A DNA stretch of 64,000 nt from Robiginitalea sediminis (GCF_002198115.1 NZ_NGNR01000002.1:541558-605557), one strand, 5' to 3'. Numbered from the stretch's first letter, positions 1-9,742 are shown. Made by a program: numbers and translations. The notes: generated from the letters alone by a model not told the origin.

Positions 1-524
1 TCGGGGATTGAATCGTTAAAGTCGTATGTTAACCGGACATCCCTTGAACTGAGGATGGGGCGGACCAGGTCTGCAGCTTCCTGGAGCACCTCCCGGGGTC
101 GGAACGCGGTCCGAGCATAGGGTTCAATCCCCCCGTTGAGACGCGAAAACGCCAGAAACTGGTTGATAAGATCCAGCAGGGATTTTGAAGCGGAACGGAT
201 AGAACGAATACTTGAGGTTTGCTGATCATCCAGTTCGGATTCCAGCAACAGGTCTGCAAACCCCATAATCCCGTGCAAAGGTGTCCTGAAATCATGACTG
301 ACAGAGGTGATGAGCTTTTGGGCCTCTACCCAGGATGCATTCTCACCTTGTTGATCCGAAGTTGCGCCCCCCCAGTACCTACTGTCCAATTCACTGCAGA
401 ACGTCTCGAAGCGATTTTTGAGACGCCGCGCTTCTTCGGCAGATAATTCCTCGAATGAATACGCGTCCAGTGCTTCTTTGAGGCCATGTACACGTTGCTG
501 GAGGTCCTTGGATTTTGTTGGCAT
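1..524 (-). CDS. Sensor histidine kinase, 5' part (runs off the window)
   Basis: Reading the minus strand from the ATG at 524 gives an open frame of 174 codons that continues past base 1. Residues 1-50 form a charged helical stretch. The motif SVSHDFRTPLHG at about residues 75-84 is the H-box of a HisKA dimerisation domain, with His77 as the expected phospho-acceptor. The second helix of the dimerisation domain follows, and then the start of the ATPase region. No membrane segment or PAS domain precedes the H-box, so this looks like a soluble kinase, or one whose sensor part is elsewhere. The frame stays open for a short way upstream of the ATG, so an earlier GTG start cannot be excluded. The target regulator is not visible. 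Confidence 0.8.
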   Translation of the reverse strand, partial: MPTKSKDLQQRVHGLKEALDAYSFEELSAEEARRLKNRFETFCSELDSRYWGGATSDQQGENASWVEAQKLITSVSHDFRTPLHGIMGFADLLLESELDDQQTSSIRSIRSASKSLLDLINQFLAFSRLNGGIEPYARTAFRPREVLQEAADLVRPILSSRDVRLTYDFNDSIP

Positions 525-662
525 GGGTTGGTGTTGGTAGGATTTCCCACCGATTTTCGTGATCAGGTGCGCTAAAAATCCCCAAAACACGGCCCTGGTA
601 CAAGTAAATGTTCCCTATCTTTCCAATTCTGTTGTCAAACCCGCATAAACGTTGGTTAACCT

Positions 663-1961
663 ATGAAGAAATACGCCTCTCCCCTGTCCTTTTTGTGGTG
701 CGCAGTGCTTCTCGTATCCTGTGTCGAAAATAAAAGCCCGGAACCACCGGATCCCACGCAGGAGGCCATGCGCATTCACCAGGCAGTCATGACTGTGGAT
801 ACGCATGTGGATATCAATGTCCGGAACTTCACGGATTCGGTCAATTATACCCAGCGCCTGGAAACCCAGGTAAACCTCCCCAAAATGGAAGAGGGAGGGC
901 TGGATTTGGCCTGGCTCATCGTCTATACCGGGCAGGACACACTCAGTCCGGAGGGCTATAGCGCGGCGGCGGAAAATGCCATGGCGAAGTTCGATGCCAT
1001 CCACCGGCTTTGCGAGGAAATCGCCCCGGACCGGATCGGATTGGCCCTAACGGCTGCAGAAGCCCGGGAAATACACGCTTCCGGGCGGAAGGTTGCCATG
1101 ATTGGGGTGGAGAATGCCTATCCTATTGGAGAAGACCTCGGGAACTTTGAAGTGTACCACCAGAAAGGTGCGCGCTACGTTTCCCTGGCCCACAACGGCC
1201 ATAGCCAGTTCTCGGACTCCAACACAGGGGAAGCCGATAGTGTTTGGTTATATAATGGTTTAAGTGAAATAGGCAAAGAAGCTGTAAAAGAAATGAATAG
1301 ACTGGGGATTATGATAGATATTTCCCACCCTTCCCGCGAAGCGGTAATGCAGATGCTAGAGCTTTCCAAGGCCCCTATTATTGCTTCGCATTCCTCTGCC
1401 CGGGCGCTTTGCAACCACAGCCGTAACCTGGATGACCAGCAGTTACTCAAGCTTAAGGAAAATGGCGGGGTCGTTCAAACCGTAGCCTTTCCCGCCTACC
1501 TGAATACCGAGAAAAGCGAAGCGCGGGCCGCTTATATGCGCGGACTCCGGGAAGCTGTGGCAGATTCCCTCGGCCTGGAGTGGTACGACCGCTCTCAGTT
1601 TGCCTCTCTTTCCCAGGAGCAACGGGAAACCCTTATGGAAAACTATCCGAAAGTGCGCCAAATGGCTGATAGCCTTGCCACGAAACGCGGAGACGCCCCA
1701 CCGGCGGTGAACGTTTCGGACTTTGCTGACCATATAGACTACATGGTAAACCTAATCGGGATTGATCATGTAGGGATCAGTTCGGATTTCGACGGGGGTG
1801 GTGGCATAGAAGGCTGGTCCGATGCCTCCGAAACCTTCAATGTAACCCTGGAATTGGTGCGCCGGGGGTATTCCGAGGAGGACATCCGGAAGCTTTGGGG
1901 CGGGAATCTGCTGAGGGTATTGGATGAGGTACAGGCCATAGCTGAGGCCTGGGAGGACTAG
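663..1961 (+). CDS. Membrane dipeptidase (peptidase family M19), lipoprotein
   Basis: A 432-residue zinc dipeptidase of the renal dipeptidase family, which hydrolyses dipeptides outside the cytoplasm. The N-terminus is a type II signal peptide ending LLVSC, so Cys20 should carry the lipid anchor. Metal-binding features of family M19 are visible: DTHVD at 46-50, the bridging glutamate in IGVENAYPIG (about Glu150), the IDISH motif, and ASHSSARALCNHSRN near residue 245. The length is normal for a bacterial M19 enzyme with a signal peptide. The gene stands alone on the plus strand and its TAG stop shares the tetranucleotide CTAG with the convergent thioesterase gene. The family assignment is firm; the natural substrate is not known. 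Confidence 0.9.
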   Translation: MKKYASPLSFLWCAVLLVSCVENKSPEPPDPTQEAMRIHQAVMTVDTHVDINVRNFTDSVNYTQRLETQVNLPKMEEGGLDLAWLIVYTGQDTLSPEGYSAAAENAMAKFDAIHRLCEEIAPDRIGLALTAAEAREIHASGRKVAMIGVENAYPIGEDLGNFEVYHQKGARYVSLAHNGHSQFSDSNTGEADSVWLYNGLSEIGKEAVKEMNRLGIMIDISHPSREAVMQMLELSKAPIIASHSSARALCNHSRNLDDQQLLKLKENGGVVQTVAFPAYLNTEKSEARAAYMRGLREAVADSLGLEWYDRSQFASLSQEQRETLMENYPKVRQMADSLATKRGDAPPAVNVSDFADHIDYMVNLIGIDHVGISSDFDGGGGIEGWSDASETFNVTLELVRRGYSEEDIRKLWGGNLLRVLDEVQAIAEAWED

Positions 1962-2350
1962 GCCTTTTCCAACCGGTCCTTTACAAATTCTACCCTCGTT
2001 TTCCCATGAGGTGTGGGCTTGCCGTCGGCATCGAGGTTTACCACGATAACTTGGTCTACCGTAACTATGGTTTCCCGCGTCATTTTATTGCGTGCCTCGC
2101 ACCGCAGGGTCAGGGAGGACGTCCCGAATTTCACCACCTCTATCCCGATTTCAACGATATCGCCACTGTGGGCCGTACTCATAAAGTTGATTTCGGAAAT
2201 ATATTTGGTTACGACCTTCTTGTTTTCCAACTGGATGATGCTATACAGGATGGCCTCTTCGTCTATCCATGACAGGAGCCTCCCACCGAACAAGGTGCCG
2301 CTGGAGTTCAGGTCTTCCGATTTCACCCATTTTCTAGTATGGAACCTCAT
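1958..2350 (-). CDS. Acyl-CoA thioesterase, hotdog fold (YciA/BFIT type)
   Basis: A 130-residue single hotdog domain. The N-terminal stretch NSSGTLFGGRLLSWIDEEA fits the active-site helix of cytosolic acyl-CoA hydrolases: the family pattern N-x3-G-x2-FGG-x2-L-x-W-x-D/E is present with the catalytic acidic residue. These enzymes release free fatty acid and CoA, usually as hexamers of hotdog dimers. The start ATG lies 19 bases after a perfect -7 element (2369-2376). The gene ends in a 4-base tail-to-tail overlap with the dipeptidase gene. Chain-length preference cannot be read from the sequence. Confidence 0.88.
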   Translation of the reverse strand: MRFHTRKWVKSEDLNSSGTLFGGRLLSWIDEEAILYSIIQLENKKVVTKYISEINFMSTAHSGDIVEIGIEVVKFGTSSLTLRCEARNKMTRETIVTVDQVIVVNLDADGKPTPHGKTRVEFVKDRLEKA

Positions 2351-2368
2351 AATCTGTAATTAGCTTAC

Positions 2369-2376
2369 CAAAGATA
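2369..2376 (-). promoter_or_regulatory. -7 promoter element of the thioesterase gene
   Basis: The minus strand reads TATCTTTG, an exact match to the flavobacterial -7 consensus TAnnTTTG, about 19 bases before the thioesterase ATG. No TTG is found at -33 spacing, so the promoter call rests on the -7 box alone. Confidence 0.5.
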
Positions 2377-2529
2377 CGTTGCTGCCGTGCTATCCGGACT
2401 ACATAAGAAGACTTGCCCGACGCTTTTATTAAATCATAAATTATGTTAAGCCGGGGATAAAGTTTTGCTAATTGGACCGCGGTTAATTCGCGGATTCAGT
2501 ACTTTCCCAATGCCAAAAACCGACACGCC

Positions 2530-2592
2530 ATGTATACCTTCGTCAAATTCCTGCTGATCCTTGCCCTGACCTTGCTTACAAACCTGCTCTAA
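2530..2592 (+). CDS. Possible very small hydrophobic peptide (20 aa)
   Basis: An ATG-started frame of 20 codons encodes MYTFVKFLLILALTLLTNLL and ends in TAA. After Lys6 it is almost entirely Leu/Ile/Ala/Thr, so the product would be a single membrane-spanning peptide. It lies in an otherwise empty gap and no convincing promoter was found upstream. A frame this short can occur by chance; the even hydrophobicity is the only argument for it. Confidence 0.2.
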   Translation: MYTFVKFLLILALTLLTNLL

Positions 2593-2646
2593 TCCCGGAG
2601 AACCCAAAAAAGGATTTATTTCAAGCAATACTACTCTTTGTAAATC

Positions 2647-2685
2647 ATATTATATTATATATCAATATTATATTATAATATATCA
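2647..2685. repeat. AT-rich imperfect tandem repeat (18 + 21 bases)
   Basis: Two adjacent units, 2647-2664 and 2665-2685, both begin ATATTATATTAT and end ATATCA; the second has three extra bases. The last three bases of unit two form the TGA stop codon of the aldehyde dehydrogenase gene on the minus strand. The tract contains only one C per unit and no G. Confidence 0.75.
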
Positions 2686-4035
2686 AGAGTAATAAACGGT
2701 CTTACAATTGGTGAATTCCCGAATCCCCTCTTCAGACAACTCTCTTCCGTAACCCGATTGCCCCACCCCTCCGAAAGGTAGTCTTGGGTCGCTTTTCACC
2801 AGGGCATTGATAAAAACAGCTCCTTCGTTCAGTTTCGGGATCAAGCGTCGTGCGCGATCCATGGAGGATGTAAAAACAGACACTCCAAGGCCAAATAGGG
2901 TATTATTGCTAAGGGCCGCCGCCTCTTCTTCCGTATCGAATAGGGTTACCGCCAGAAGGGGGCCAAAAGTCTCCTCCTGGAACAACGGCATCTCCGGACT
3001 GACATTCCCCACCAGGGTGGGTTCAAAAAAAGCGCCCTCAGACCCACCTCCACGGAGGAGCTCGGCTCCCATATCAAGTGATTTTTCCAGTTGCAGGGCC
3101 AATTCCTTCGCTCCGGACGCCCGTGCCAGAACGCCAATAAAGGTTTCAGGATCCAACGGATCGCCGCACCTAAGGGCCTCAATGCGCTTTTGCAACTTGC
3201 TTAGAAAGGTTTCGGACACGGATCGTTGCAGCAACAGCCTTTTCCCTGCAATGCAACTTTGTCCGGTATTCTGAAACCGCGCCTGGATACAGGTTTCCAG
3301 GGTCTGTTCCAGGTCGGCATCCTCAAAAACGATCAGGGCATTGCTCCCGCCCAGCTCCAGTACCGATTTTTTGATATGTTTCCCTGCCAGGGCACCCACT
3401 GCACTCCCGGCCGCAGTACTTCCTGTAAGGCTTACGGCCCGCACTTCCCGGTGCGACAAAACGATTTCCACCTCGGGGCTTCCGATCTTCAGGTTCTGGA
3501 AAACCCCTTTTGGAAAACCGGCCTCCAGAAAAGCTTCTTCAATTAACTCCGCACACTTCCAAACATTGGACGCGTGTTTTAGAAGGCCTGTGTTACCAGC
3601 CATTAGCGTGGGTGCTGCAAAACGCATTACCTGCCAGAACGGGTAATTCCAGGGCATAACGGCCAGTACCGGCCCCAGAGGCTCATAAGACACATAACTC
3701 CTGCTGGCATCGGTTTGCACTTCCCTGCCAGCCAGATGCGCCCCTGCCATGTTTGCATAATACCGGCATACCCAGGCACATTTATCGATTTCGGCCAGGG
3801 ACTGGGATATCGGTTTGCCTACCTCCATGGTTATGTTCCGGGCATAGAGCTCCCTATTGGCCTGGAGTACGTCTGCCACCCGTTCCATATGTGCCCTTCT
3901 GTCCTTTAATGGCCTTACGGCCCAATCCCTGAAGGATACGGCGGATGTTTCAATGCAACGACGTATCGCCCCGGGTTTCAGCGGCTCGAATTCGTAGAGC
4001 ACTTCGGAGGTATAGGGATTTATAGATTGGACCAT
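2683..4035 (-). CDS. NAD(P)-dependent aldehyde dehydrogenase, succinate-semialdehyde dehydrogenase type
   Basis: A 450-residue ALDH-superfamily enzyme that oxidises an aldehyde to an acid. Key residues are in place: MPWNYPFWQ with the oxyanion Asn130, the general-base Glu227 in LELGG, and the nucleophile Cys261 in NTGQSCIAGKR. The short length and the MPWNYPFWQ signature fit the bacterial GabD/YneI-like group. I start at the ATG at 4035 (MVQSINPYTSE), because the longer frame to 4080 adds 15 atypical residues and a -7-like box, TATCTTTA at 4062-4069, lies between the two candidates. The aldehyde substrate is an inference from family resemblance. Confidence 0.88.
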   Translation of the reverse strand: MVQSINPYTSEVLYEFEPLKPGAIRRCIETSAVSFRDWAVRPLKDRRAHMERVADVLQANRELYARNITMEVGKPISQSLAEIDKCAWVCRYYANMAGAHLAGREVQTDASRSYVSYEPLGPVLAVMPWNYPFWQVMRFAAPTLMAGNTGLLKHASNVWKCAELIEEAFLEAGFPKGVFQNLKIGSPEVEIVLSHREVRAVSLTGSTAAGSAVGALAGKHIKKSVLELGGSNALIVFEDADLEQTLETCIQARFQNTGQSCIAGKRLLLQRSVSETFLSKLQKRIEALRCGDPLDPETFIGVLARASGAKELALQLEKSLDMGAELLRGGGSEGAFFEPTLVGNVSPEMPLFQEETFGPLLAVTLFDTEEEAAALSNNTLFGLGVSVFTSSMDRARRLIPKLNEGAVFINALVKSDPRLPFGGVGQSGYGRELSEEGIREFTNCKTVYYS

Positions 4036-4061
4036 GGTAAATGCCTTTGGTTTGGATACCC

Positions 4062-4069
4062 TAAAGATA
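4062..4069 (-). promoter_or_regulatory. -7-like element of the aldehyde dehydrogenase gene
   Basis: The minus strand reads TATCTTTA, one base from TAnnTTTG, 27 bases before the ATG at 4035. Its position argues against the longer reading frame that begins at 4080. Confidence 0.4.
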
Positions 4070-4181
4070 CGCATCGGCAAATCGCCCGGGAAGATGCATT
4101 GTTTATAAAGGCGTTAAAAACTCCTATCCGCCACCCCCCTGCCCGGATTATTAATCGTTACTTTTATAAAAACGCTGCGCC

Positions 4182-4592
4182 ATGAGCCACAGATCGGCAG
4201 ACCTGCTTCGCATCAGGCCCACCCTAAGCGGGGCAAGCATTACCGCCCAGACTTCCGAGGACGAACGTTTTCAAAACCACACCCTGAGGCCGGTAATTAA
4301 GCTACAGAATGACTTGTTGATAGCTGCGTTCCGCAACTATTCCATGAAACACAAAGGGGTGTTCTTCGAACTGGGGCCGGATCGGAAAGCCCGGTATATA
4401 GAAAACGCCATCCAGAAGGACATTAAGTTCCGCAATGCCCTAAAAGGCATGATTATCGGGCAGTTTACCCTGGAAGAATACCAGTGCTACACCCGGAACT
4501 CATCTGCCTTAAATAAGCGGATGATGCATATGGTCATCGAGCGCCTGAAAGACCAGATGCAACTCATAGACCTTCCTTCACTGGTCCAGTAA
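4182..4592 (+). CDS. Conserved Bacteroidota protein of unknown function
   Basis: A 136-residue soluble protein without signal peptide or membrane segment. The centre (RFQNHTLRPVIKLQNDLL, then AIQKDIKFRNALKGMIIGQF) is the kind of block I recall from a widespread Bacteroidota family often labelled 'glyoxalase' by annotation transfer. I see no glyoxalase metal-ligand pattern and do not support that name. The C-terminal third is helical and charged. The gene ends in a 15-base tail-to-tail overlap with the DUF2461 gene. Function unknown. Confidence 0.75.
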   Translation: MSHRSADLLRIRPTLSGASITAQTSEDERFQNHTLRPVIKLQNDLLIAAFRNYSMKHKGVFFELGPDRKARYIENAIQKDIKFRNALKGMIIGQFTLEEYQCYTRNSSALNKRMMHMVIERLKDQMQLIDLPSLVQ

Positions 4593-5255
4593 AGACCGGC
4601 CATCCAGGTCGGTAGTCAGGATTTCGCTCATCAGATTAAACCAGGGCCGTGCGGCCAGGAACAAAGCTCCCACCCTTTGCGGAAATTCGGGGTGCAATAC
4701 CTCAGAATCTGTGAATTCCCTGACGAATATGAATTGTTTGTGCCGGATCAGGTCGATGTTGTCGGTATCCCGGGTAAAGCCTTTGGGAGCAGTTTTGACT
4801 TTATCCCCCTTAAGGTGGCCCCAGGCCGCTGCAAATTCACGATCCTGGATTACCTCCCTGAATTCCTCCCCTTCGTATTGGAGCGCTTTTCGGATGCGCA
4901 TCAAATCGCGCGGGTTGGGCTGCCAGAACCCAATGGCGGCAAAGGATTCCCCGGGCCTGACCCTCAGGTAGTACCCACCGCGCCTTTCTGCCCCGGCCCG
5001 TGAAAAAGAGCAGGCAAAATGAGGGTTAAACGGGGTCTTGTCATTGGAAAACCGAATGTCCCTGTATATACGGAACAATTTTGCTTTCTCTATCGAATCG
5101 TGGGTGTTGAGGTCCTCTTCTATCCCTTTGAAGAAATCCTTTGCCTGCTGCTGGCAGGCTTTGAATTCCGATTTATGCGGATGGAACCACTCCCGGGAAT
5201 TGTTGGCTTTTAGGAGTTTGAGGAAATCGAGAGCTTCTGGGGTGAAAGATTTCAA
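4578..5255 (-). CDS. DUF2461 / TIGR02453 family protein
   Basis: A 225-residue protein matching the DUF2461 family: N-terminal FLKLLKANNSREWF, then the RIYRDIRFSNDKTPF block and GGYYLRVRPGESF in the middle. The biochemical role of this widespread family is not established. The only start that includes the conserved N-terminus is a TTG at 5255; an in-frame TAA lies two codons upstream, so no ATG is possible there. The 3' end overlaps the plus-strand gene before it by 15 bases. The gene is divergent from cysE, with 113 bases between. Confidence 0.85.
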   Translation of the reverse strand: MKSFTPEALDFLKLLKANNSREWFHPHKSEFKACQQQAKDFFKGIEEDLNTHDSIEKAKLFRIYRDIRFSNDKTPFNPHFACSFSRAGAERRGGYYLRVRPGESFAAIGFWQPNPRDLMRIRKALQYEGEEFREVIQDREFAAAWGHLKGDKVKTAPKGFTRDTDNIDLIRHKQFIFVREFTDSEVLHPEFPQRVGALFLAARPWFNLMSEILTTDLDGRSLLDQ

Positions 5256-5342
5256 TGGTAATTACGATTAGGAGTAATACAATCCATAGGTTAGGAATGC
5301 TAAAGTTACGCAAAACCAAAAACGGCGGTCCTATTTTATAGT

Positions 5343-5350
5343 TACTTTTG
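5343..5350 (+). promoter_or_regulatory. -7 promoter element upstream of cysE
   Basis: TACTTTTG matches TAnnTTTG and lies 18 bases before the cysE ATG. No TTG was found at -33 spacing. Confidence 0.45.
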
Positions 5351-5368
5351 GAAGCAAGCCCATAGGAT

Positions 5369-6160
5369 ATGAAAACCCAGGACATCATTTCCCTGATCGA
5401 ATCCCGAAAAAACAACCCCTGCCTTAAATTCCGGCTAAAGAAGCAAACAGAAGCTTTTACAGACCTGTTGTTCCTGACCCTGTTCGACCAGGAAACCGAG
5501 GTAGGCACCAACCTCACTGTGCTTGAAACGCGGTTCCAGGAATTGGTTTCCCTGGCCTGCTGGCACCCCGACAAGCCATGCCGGGAGGTATGGGGCAAAT
5601 ATGTAAAGCTCCTTCCGGAAATCCTGGACAAACTCAACCTGGATGCCAAGGCAATTGCGGACTGCGACCCCGCCTCCCTTTCCCTGGAGGAGGTCTACAT
5701 GGCTTACCCGGGCTTTTACGCCATTGCTATCTACAGGCTGGCACACGAACTGCATCAAATGGGGTTCCCGCTGGTTCCGCGCCTGATGACCGAATATGCC
5801 CACCGTCAGACCGGAGTGGACATAAACCCGGGGGCAACCATTGGGAAGTCCTTTTTTATAGACCATGCCACAGGGGTGGTCATAGGGGAAACCGCCATTA
5901 TCCGGGACAATGTGAAGATCTACCAGGGGGTCACCCTCGGAGCCCTCTACGTGGCCAAACAACTCGAAAACACCAAGCGACACCCGACCATAGAGGATAA
6001 TGTGACCATCTATGCGAATGCTACCATCCTCGGAGGCGAAACTGTGGTGGGGGCCAATTCCATAATTGGGGGTAATGCCTGGCTGACTACCTCGGTCCCT
6101 CCGAATTCCAAGGTATTTCACACCCCGGAAATCAAAATCAAGACCCAACATGCCCGCTGA
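5369..6160 (+). CDS. cysE: Serine O-acetyltransferase
   Basis: A 263-residue enzyme that makes O-acetylserine from serine and acetyl-CoA, the first step of cysteine synthesis. It has the helical N-terminal domain (about 1-125) and a C-terminal left-handed beta-helix of hexapeptide repeats (about 145-255). The motif [21 protein letters not shown] holds the conserved histidine, followed by [20 protein letters not shown]. The order and size resemble the plant-like/EpsC branch. Its last 11 bases overlap the start of cysM, so the two pathway enzymes are translationally linked. The C-terminus (KIKTQHAR) may include the tail that docks in the cysteine synthase active site, but this is not certain. 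Confidence 0.93.
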   Translation: MKTQDIISLIESRKNNPCLKFRLKKQTEAFTDLLFLTLFDQETEVGTNLTVLETRFQELVSLACWHPDKPCREVWGKYVKLLPEILDKLNLDAKAIADCDPASLSLEEVYMAYPGFYAIAIYRLAHELHQMGFPLVPRLMTEYAHRQTGVDINPGATIGKSFFIDHATGVVIGETAIIRDNVKIYQGVTLGALYVAKQLENTKRHPTIEDNVTIYANATILGGETVVGANSIIGGNAWLTTSVPPNSKVFHTPEIKIKTQHAR

Positions 6161-7037
6161 TCTCGCTTCCCTGATCGGGAATACCCCCTTGGTACAGAGC
6201 CGCAGCCTTGTACAAAAGTCAGGGGTAAAACTCTATTTTAAGCTGGAAGGGCAAAACCCCGGAGGCAGTGTCAAGGACCGACCGGCCCTGAACATGATCC
6301 GCAGCGGTCTTGAACGTGGTGAAATTCATCCTGGCTCAAAACTCATTGAAGCCACCAGTGGAAACACCGGGATCGCCCTGGCTATGATTGCCAGGCTTTA
6401 CAATCTCCATATCGAATTGGTCATGCCCGAGAATGCCACACGGGAACGGGTACAGACCATGAGGGCCTATGGTGCCAGCGTGGTACTTACCCCAGCGGAA
6501 GCCGGCATTGAAGGGAGTCGGGACTACGCTGAAAAGAAAGTCCGGGAATCCGGGTACCAGATGCTTAACCAGTTTGGAAACCCGGACAACTGGAAGGCCC
6601 ACTACTTTTCCACGGGGCCTGAAATCTGGGCCGATACCCAAGGGCAGGTTACCCATTTTATAAGCTCTATGGGCACCACGGGAACCATAATGGGGACCAG
6701 CGCCTTCCTGAAGGAAATGGATCCCAATATCCAGATAATCGGCGTTCAGCCGGATGACCACTCGAGTATTCCTGGTATCCGGAAATGGCCCGAAGCCTAC
6801 CTGCCCAAAATTTACGATCCTACCCGTGTAGACCGCATCCTGGAGGTGACCCAGGACGAGGCTGTGGCCATGAGCCGCAGACTTGCCTCCGAAGAAGGGA
6901 TATTTGCCGGGATGAGTAGCGGGGGCGCTGCCGCGGCCGCAGAACGGCTGGCGCAAGAATTGGACGAGGGGGTACTGGTATCCATCGTCTGCGACCGGGG
7001 AGATCGGTACTTGTCTTCCGACCTGTTTGAACAGTAG
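6150..7037 (+). CDS. cysM: Cysteine synthase B
   Basis: A 295-residue fold-type II PLP enzyme that combines O-acetylserine with sulfide or thiosulfate. The PLP lysine is Lys42 in [11 protein letters not shown]; the substrate loop is TSGNTGIA and the phosphate-binding loop is [11 protein letters not shown]. The length and the [20 protein letters not shown] segment point to CysM rather than the longer CysK. It starts inside the 3' end of cysE in another frame, giving an acetyltransferase-synthase operon of two genes. Confidence 0.93.
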   Translation: MPADLASLIGNTPLVQSRSLVQKSGVKLYFKLEGQNPGGSVKDRPALNMIRSGLERGEIHPGSKLIEATSGNTGIALAMIARLYNLHIELVMPENATRERVQTMRAYGASVVLTPAEAGIEGSRDYAEKKVRESGYQMLNQFGNPDNWKAHYFSTGPEIWADTQGQVTHFISSMGTTGTIMGTSAFLKEMDPNIQIIGVQPDDHSSIPGIRKWPEAYLPKIYDPTRVDRILEVTQDEAVAMSRRLASEEGIFAGMSSGGAAAAAERLAQELDEGVLVSIVCDRGDRYLSSDLFEQ

Positions 7038-7064
7038 GACCTGTTTCGTAAGGGAGTCAGAGGT

Positions 7065-8159
<1,095 letters not shown>

Positions 8160-8161
8160 GT

Positions 8162-8977
8162 TTACAATTTAGGGTTTTTGGTGATGGGGTCAAACCGGGT
8201 TTCACACAAATGCAGGCCGGAAGCGGGGGTGATATGGGTGGGTTTCCAGTCCGATTTCCCTTCCAATACCCCAGAGAGGACTTCCCGGCCAATGACCCCG
8301 CGCCCCACATCTACAAGGGCGGCCATCATCAGGCGCACCTGATGTCTGCCAAAACCGGAAGCGGTTATTTCAAACGCATAGGTTTTTGGGGGCATAAAGG
8401 ATGCCTTAATAAAGGTATTGGGCAGGATGCGACTTTTCTCAACAGTCCTCGTAAGCTTTCGCTTGGCGTTGGCCTCCCCGGCTGTAAAGGCTTCAAAACA
8501 GTGCGTCCCTTCGAACAAGGGGGCAGCCTCCTGCATAGATACCAGGTCCAGCTCCTCCCTGAAAAAACCCAGAAAAGGGGAACAGTAAGGATGACAGGGT
8601 GCTCCGTAGGCAAACAAATAGCGGTAGGTCTTTTGGCGGCAATCCCGGATGACATTGAACGACTGAGCAACCGGGTATATTTCCACCAGACGGATATCCG
8701 GGGGAAGGTTCTTGGTCAGGTCTTCCCGCAGGAGATCCAGGTCGGGCTCGGGACCATCCTTTATCATTAGTTGTAAGGCGAAATCTTCGCTGGATACCCG
8801 GGCATCGGTCCTGCCTGCCCCCAATATTCTGAAGGTGCGCCCGGGAAGGATAAAACGCACGGTTTTCCGAAGCATACCCTCCACTGTCTGAACCCCTGGC
8901 TGGTGTTGCCAACCATGGTAGCGGAAGCCCAGGAACTGGATGCGCATTACATAATAATGGAGAGGGGGTGGGTCCAT
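8162..8977 (-). CDS. TruA-like tRNA pseudouridine synthase (divergent paralog)
   Basis: A 271-residue protein of the TruA family. The N-terminal FRYHGWQ block, the catalytic-loop motif GAGRTDARVSS and the C-terminal GFGRHQVRLMMAALVDVGRG block are all recognisable, and the catalytic Asp of RTD is kept. In ordinary TruA the loop reads RTDAGVHA; here Gly and His are replaced by Arg and Ser. I recall a second, divergent TruA-like family in flavobacteria with this kind of loop, so this is probably a paralog rather than the enzyme for positions 38-40. Residues 8-10 (HYY) look homologous to that family, which supports the ATG at 8977 over the one at 8947. Confidence 0.8.
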   Translation of the reverse strand: MDPPPLHYYVMRIQFLGFRYHGWQHQPGVQTVEGMLRKTVRFILPGRTFRILGAGRTDARVSSEDFALQLMIKDGPEPDLDLLREDLTKNLPPDIRLVEIYPVAQSFNVIRDCRQKTYRYLFAYGAPCHPYCSPFLGFFREELDLVSMQEAAPLFEGTHCFEAFTAGEANAKRKLTRTVEKSRILPNTFIKASFMPPKTYAFEITASGFGRHQVRLMMAALVDVGRGVIGREVLSGVLEGKSDWKPTHITPASGLHLCETRFDPITKNPKL

Positions 8978-8997
8978 GGCATTCTTCCTTTCTCACT

Positions 8998-9005
8998 CAA
9001 AGGTA
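8998..9005 (-). promoter_or_regulatory. -7 promoter element of the truA-like/corA operon
   Basis: The minus strand reads TACCTTTG, a perfect TAnnTTTG, 21 bases before the ATG at 8977. No -33 TTG was found. Confidence 0.45.
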
Positions 9006-9241
9006 CTTAAAACATGACTGGCTCTCCCCGCATGAAACAGCATTGTTCCCCTCTTGGGGACGCATTTGTTCCGGTAAGTGTACCTGGACATAGGTGTCTA
9101 CAAGTGGGAAGGAAAACCTGCCCTAGCAGATTCCTCACCACAGGATAAAGACCGTTTACAACATTCGCTGCCGTTCGTCGAATCGTCTGAAATATTCAAA
9201 ATGGGGAGGCGTTCTGGTATTGAAACAAAAGTTCCCAAACG

Positions 9242-9742
9242 GTGCGACCCCACACACGACCTTCATTCCTGACCGCATTGGTGCCCTGGAAAGCCTGTTT
9301 TTATCTCAGTGCGATCCTGCTGCCTGTACTGATTGTCTTTGGCTTTTACGGATTGTATTCCAACCAGTTTTACCTGCTGAAGATAGATAATTATATTTTC
9401 CCGGTACTTACCGTACTGCACTATGTGTACCTGTATGCCATTTCCTTTAAGATCCGGGAGGGAGAGTATCCGGACCTGCCGCTTCGCAATGTGGAATACG
9501 GCATGTATGCCCTGCTGATTATCTATGTGTTCAAGTGTGCAGACACGGCCTATATCCTGTCGAGCTATGCCGATTACAGTGCCCATATTATCCCGGACAC
9601 TTTTTTGCCCGTAGGAAGCCTGATCCTGGCGCTCCAAATCCTGTTGGTACTCCTTACCCTAACCACATTCCAGCACCGGAAGGAACGGGTTGGCATCTAC
9701 GATTTCGACCAGATTAATGAAAATATTGATTCCTGGCCTTAA
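9242..9742 (+). CDS. Four-helix membrane protein of unknown function
   Basis: A 166-residue protein with about four hydrophobic segments (roughly 15-38, 50-68, 83-105 and 122-140) and a short charged cytoplasmic tail. I recognise no domain. The only available start is GTG at 9242, with an in-frame TGA eight codons upstream. It is followed by a strong hairpin terminator and is convergent with the AAA ATPase gene. The 264-base region upstream holds the truA-like promoter on the other strand and nothing else I recognise. Confidence 0.65.
   Translation: MRPHTRPSFLTALVPWKACFYLSAILLPVLIVFGFYGLYSNQFYLLKIDNYIFPVLTVLHYVYLYAISFKIREGEYPDLPLRNVEYGMYALLIIYVFKCADTAYILSSYADYSAHIIPDTFLPVGSLILALQILLVLLTLTTFQHRKERVGIYDFDQINENIDSWP

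Larger units (their letters stand above)
2351..2682. other. 332-base gap between thioesterase and aldehyde dehydrogenase genes
   Basis: This gap holds the thioesterase promoter, a possible 20-codon reading frame (2530-2592) and an AT-rich imperfect tandem repeat (from 2647) that runs into the stop codon of the aldehyde dehydrogenase gene. No clear terminator with a G/C stem was seen, and no structured RNA was recognised. Confidence 0.6.

Noticed and set aside
4182-4592. The name 'glyoxalase' for the conserved protein
   Set aside because: No metal ligands or fold pattern of the glyoxalase superfamily is visible; the label seems to be inherited annotation.
8160-8162. A possible fusion of the TruA-like and CorA proteins
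   Set aside because: The TruA-like frame has a stop and CorA has its own ATG two bases on; this is ordinary operon spacing.
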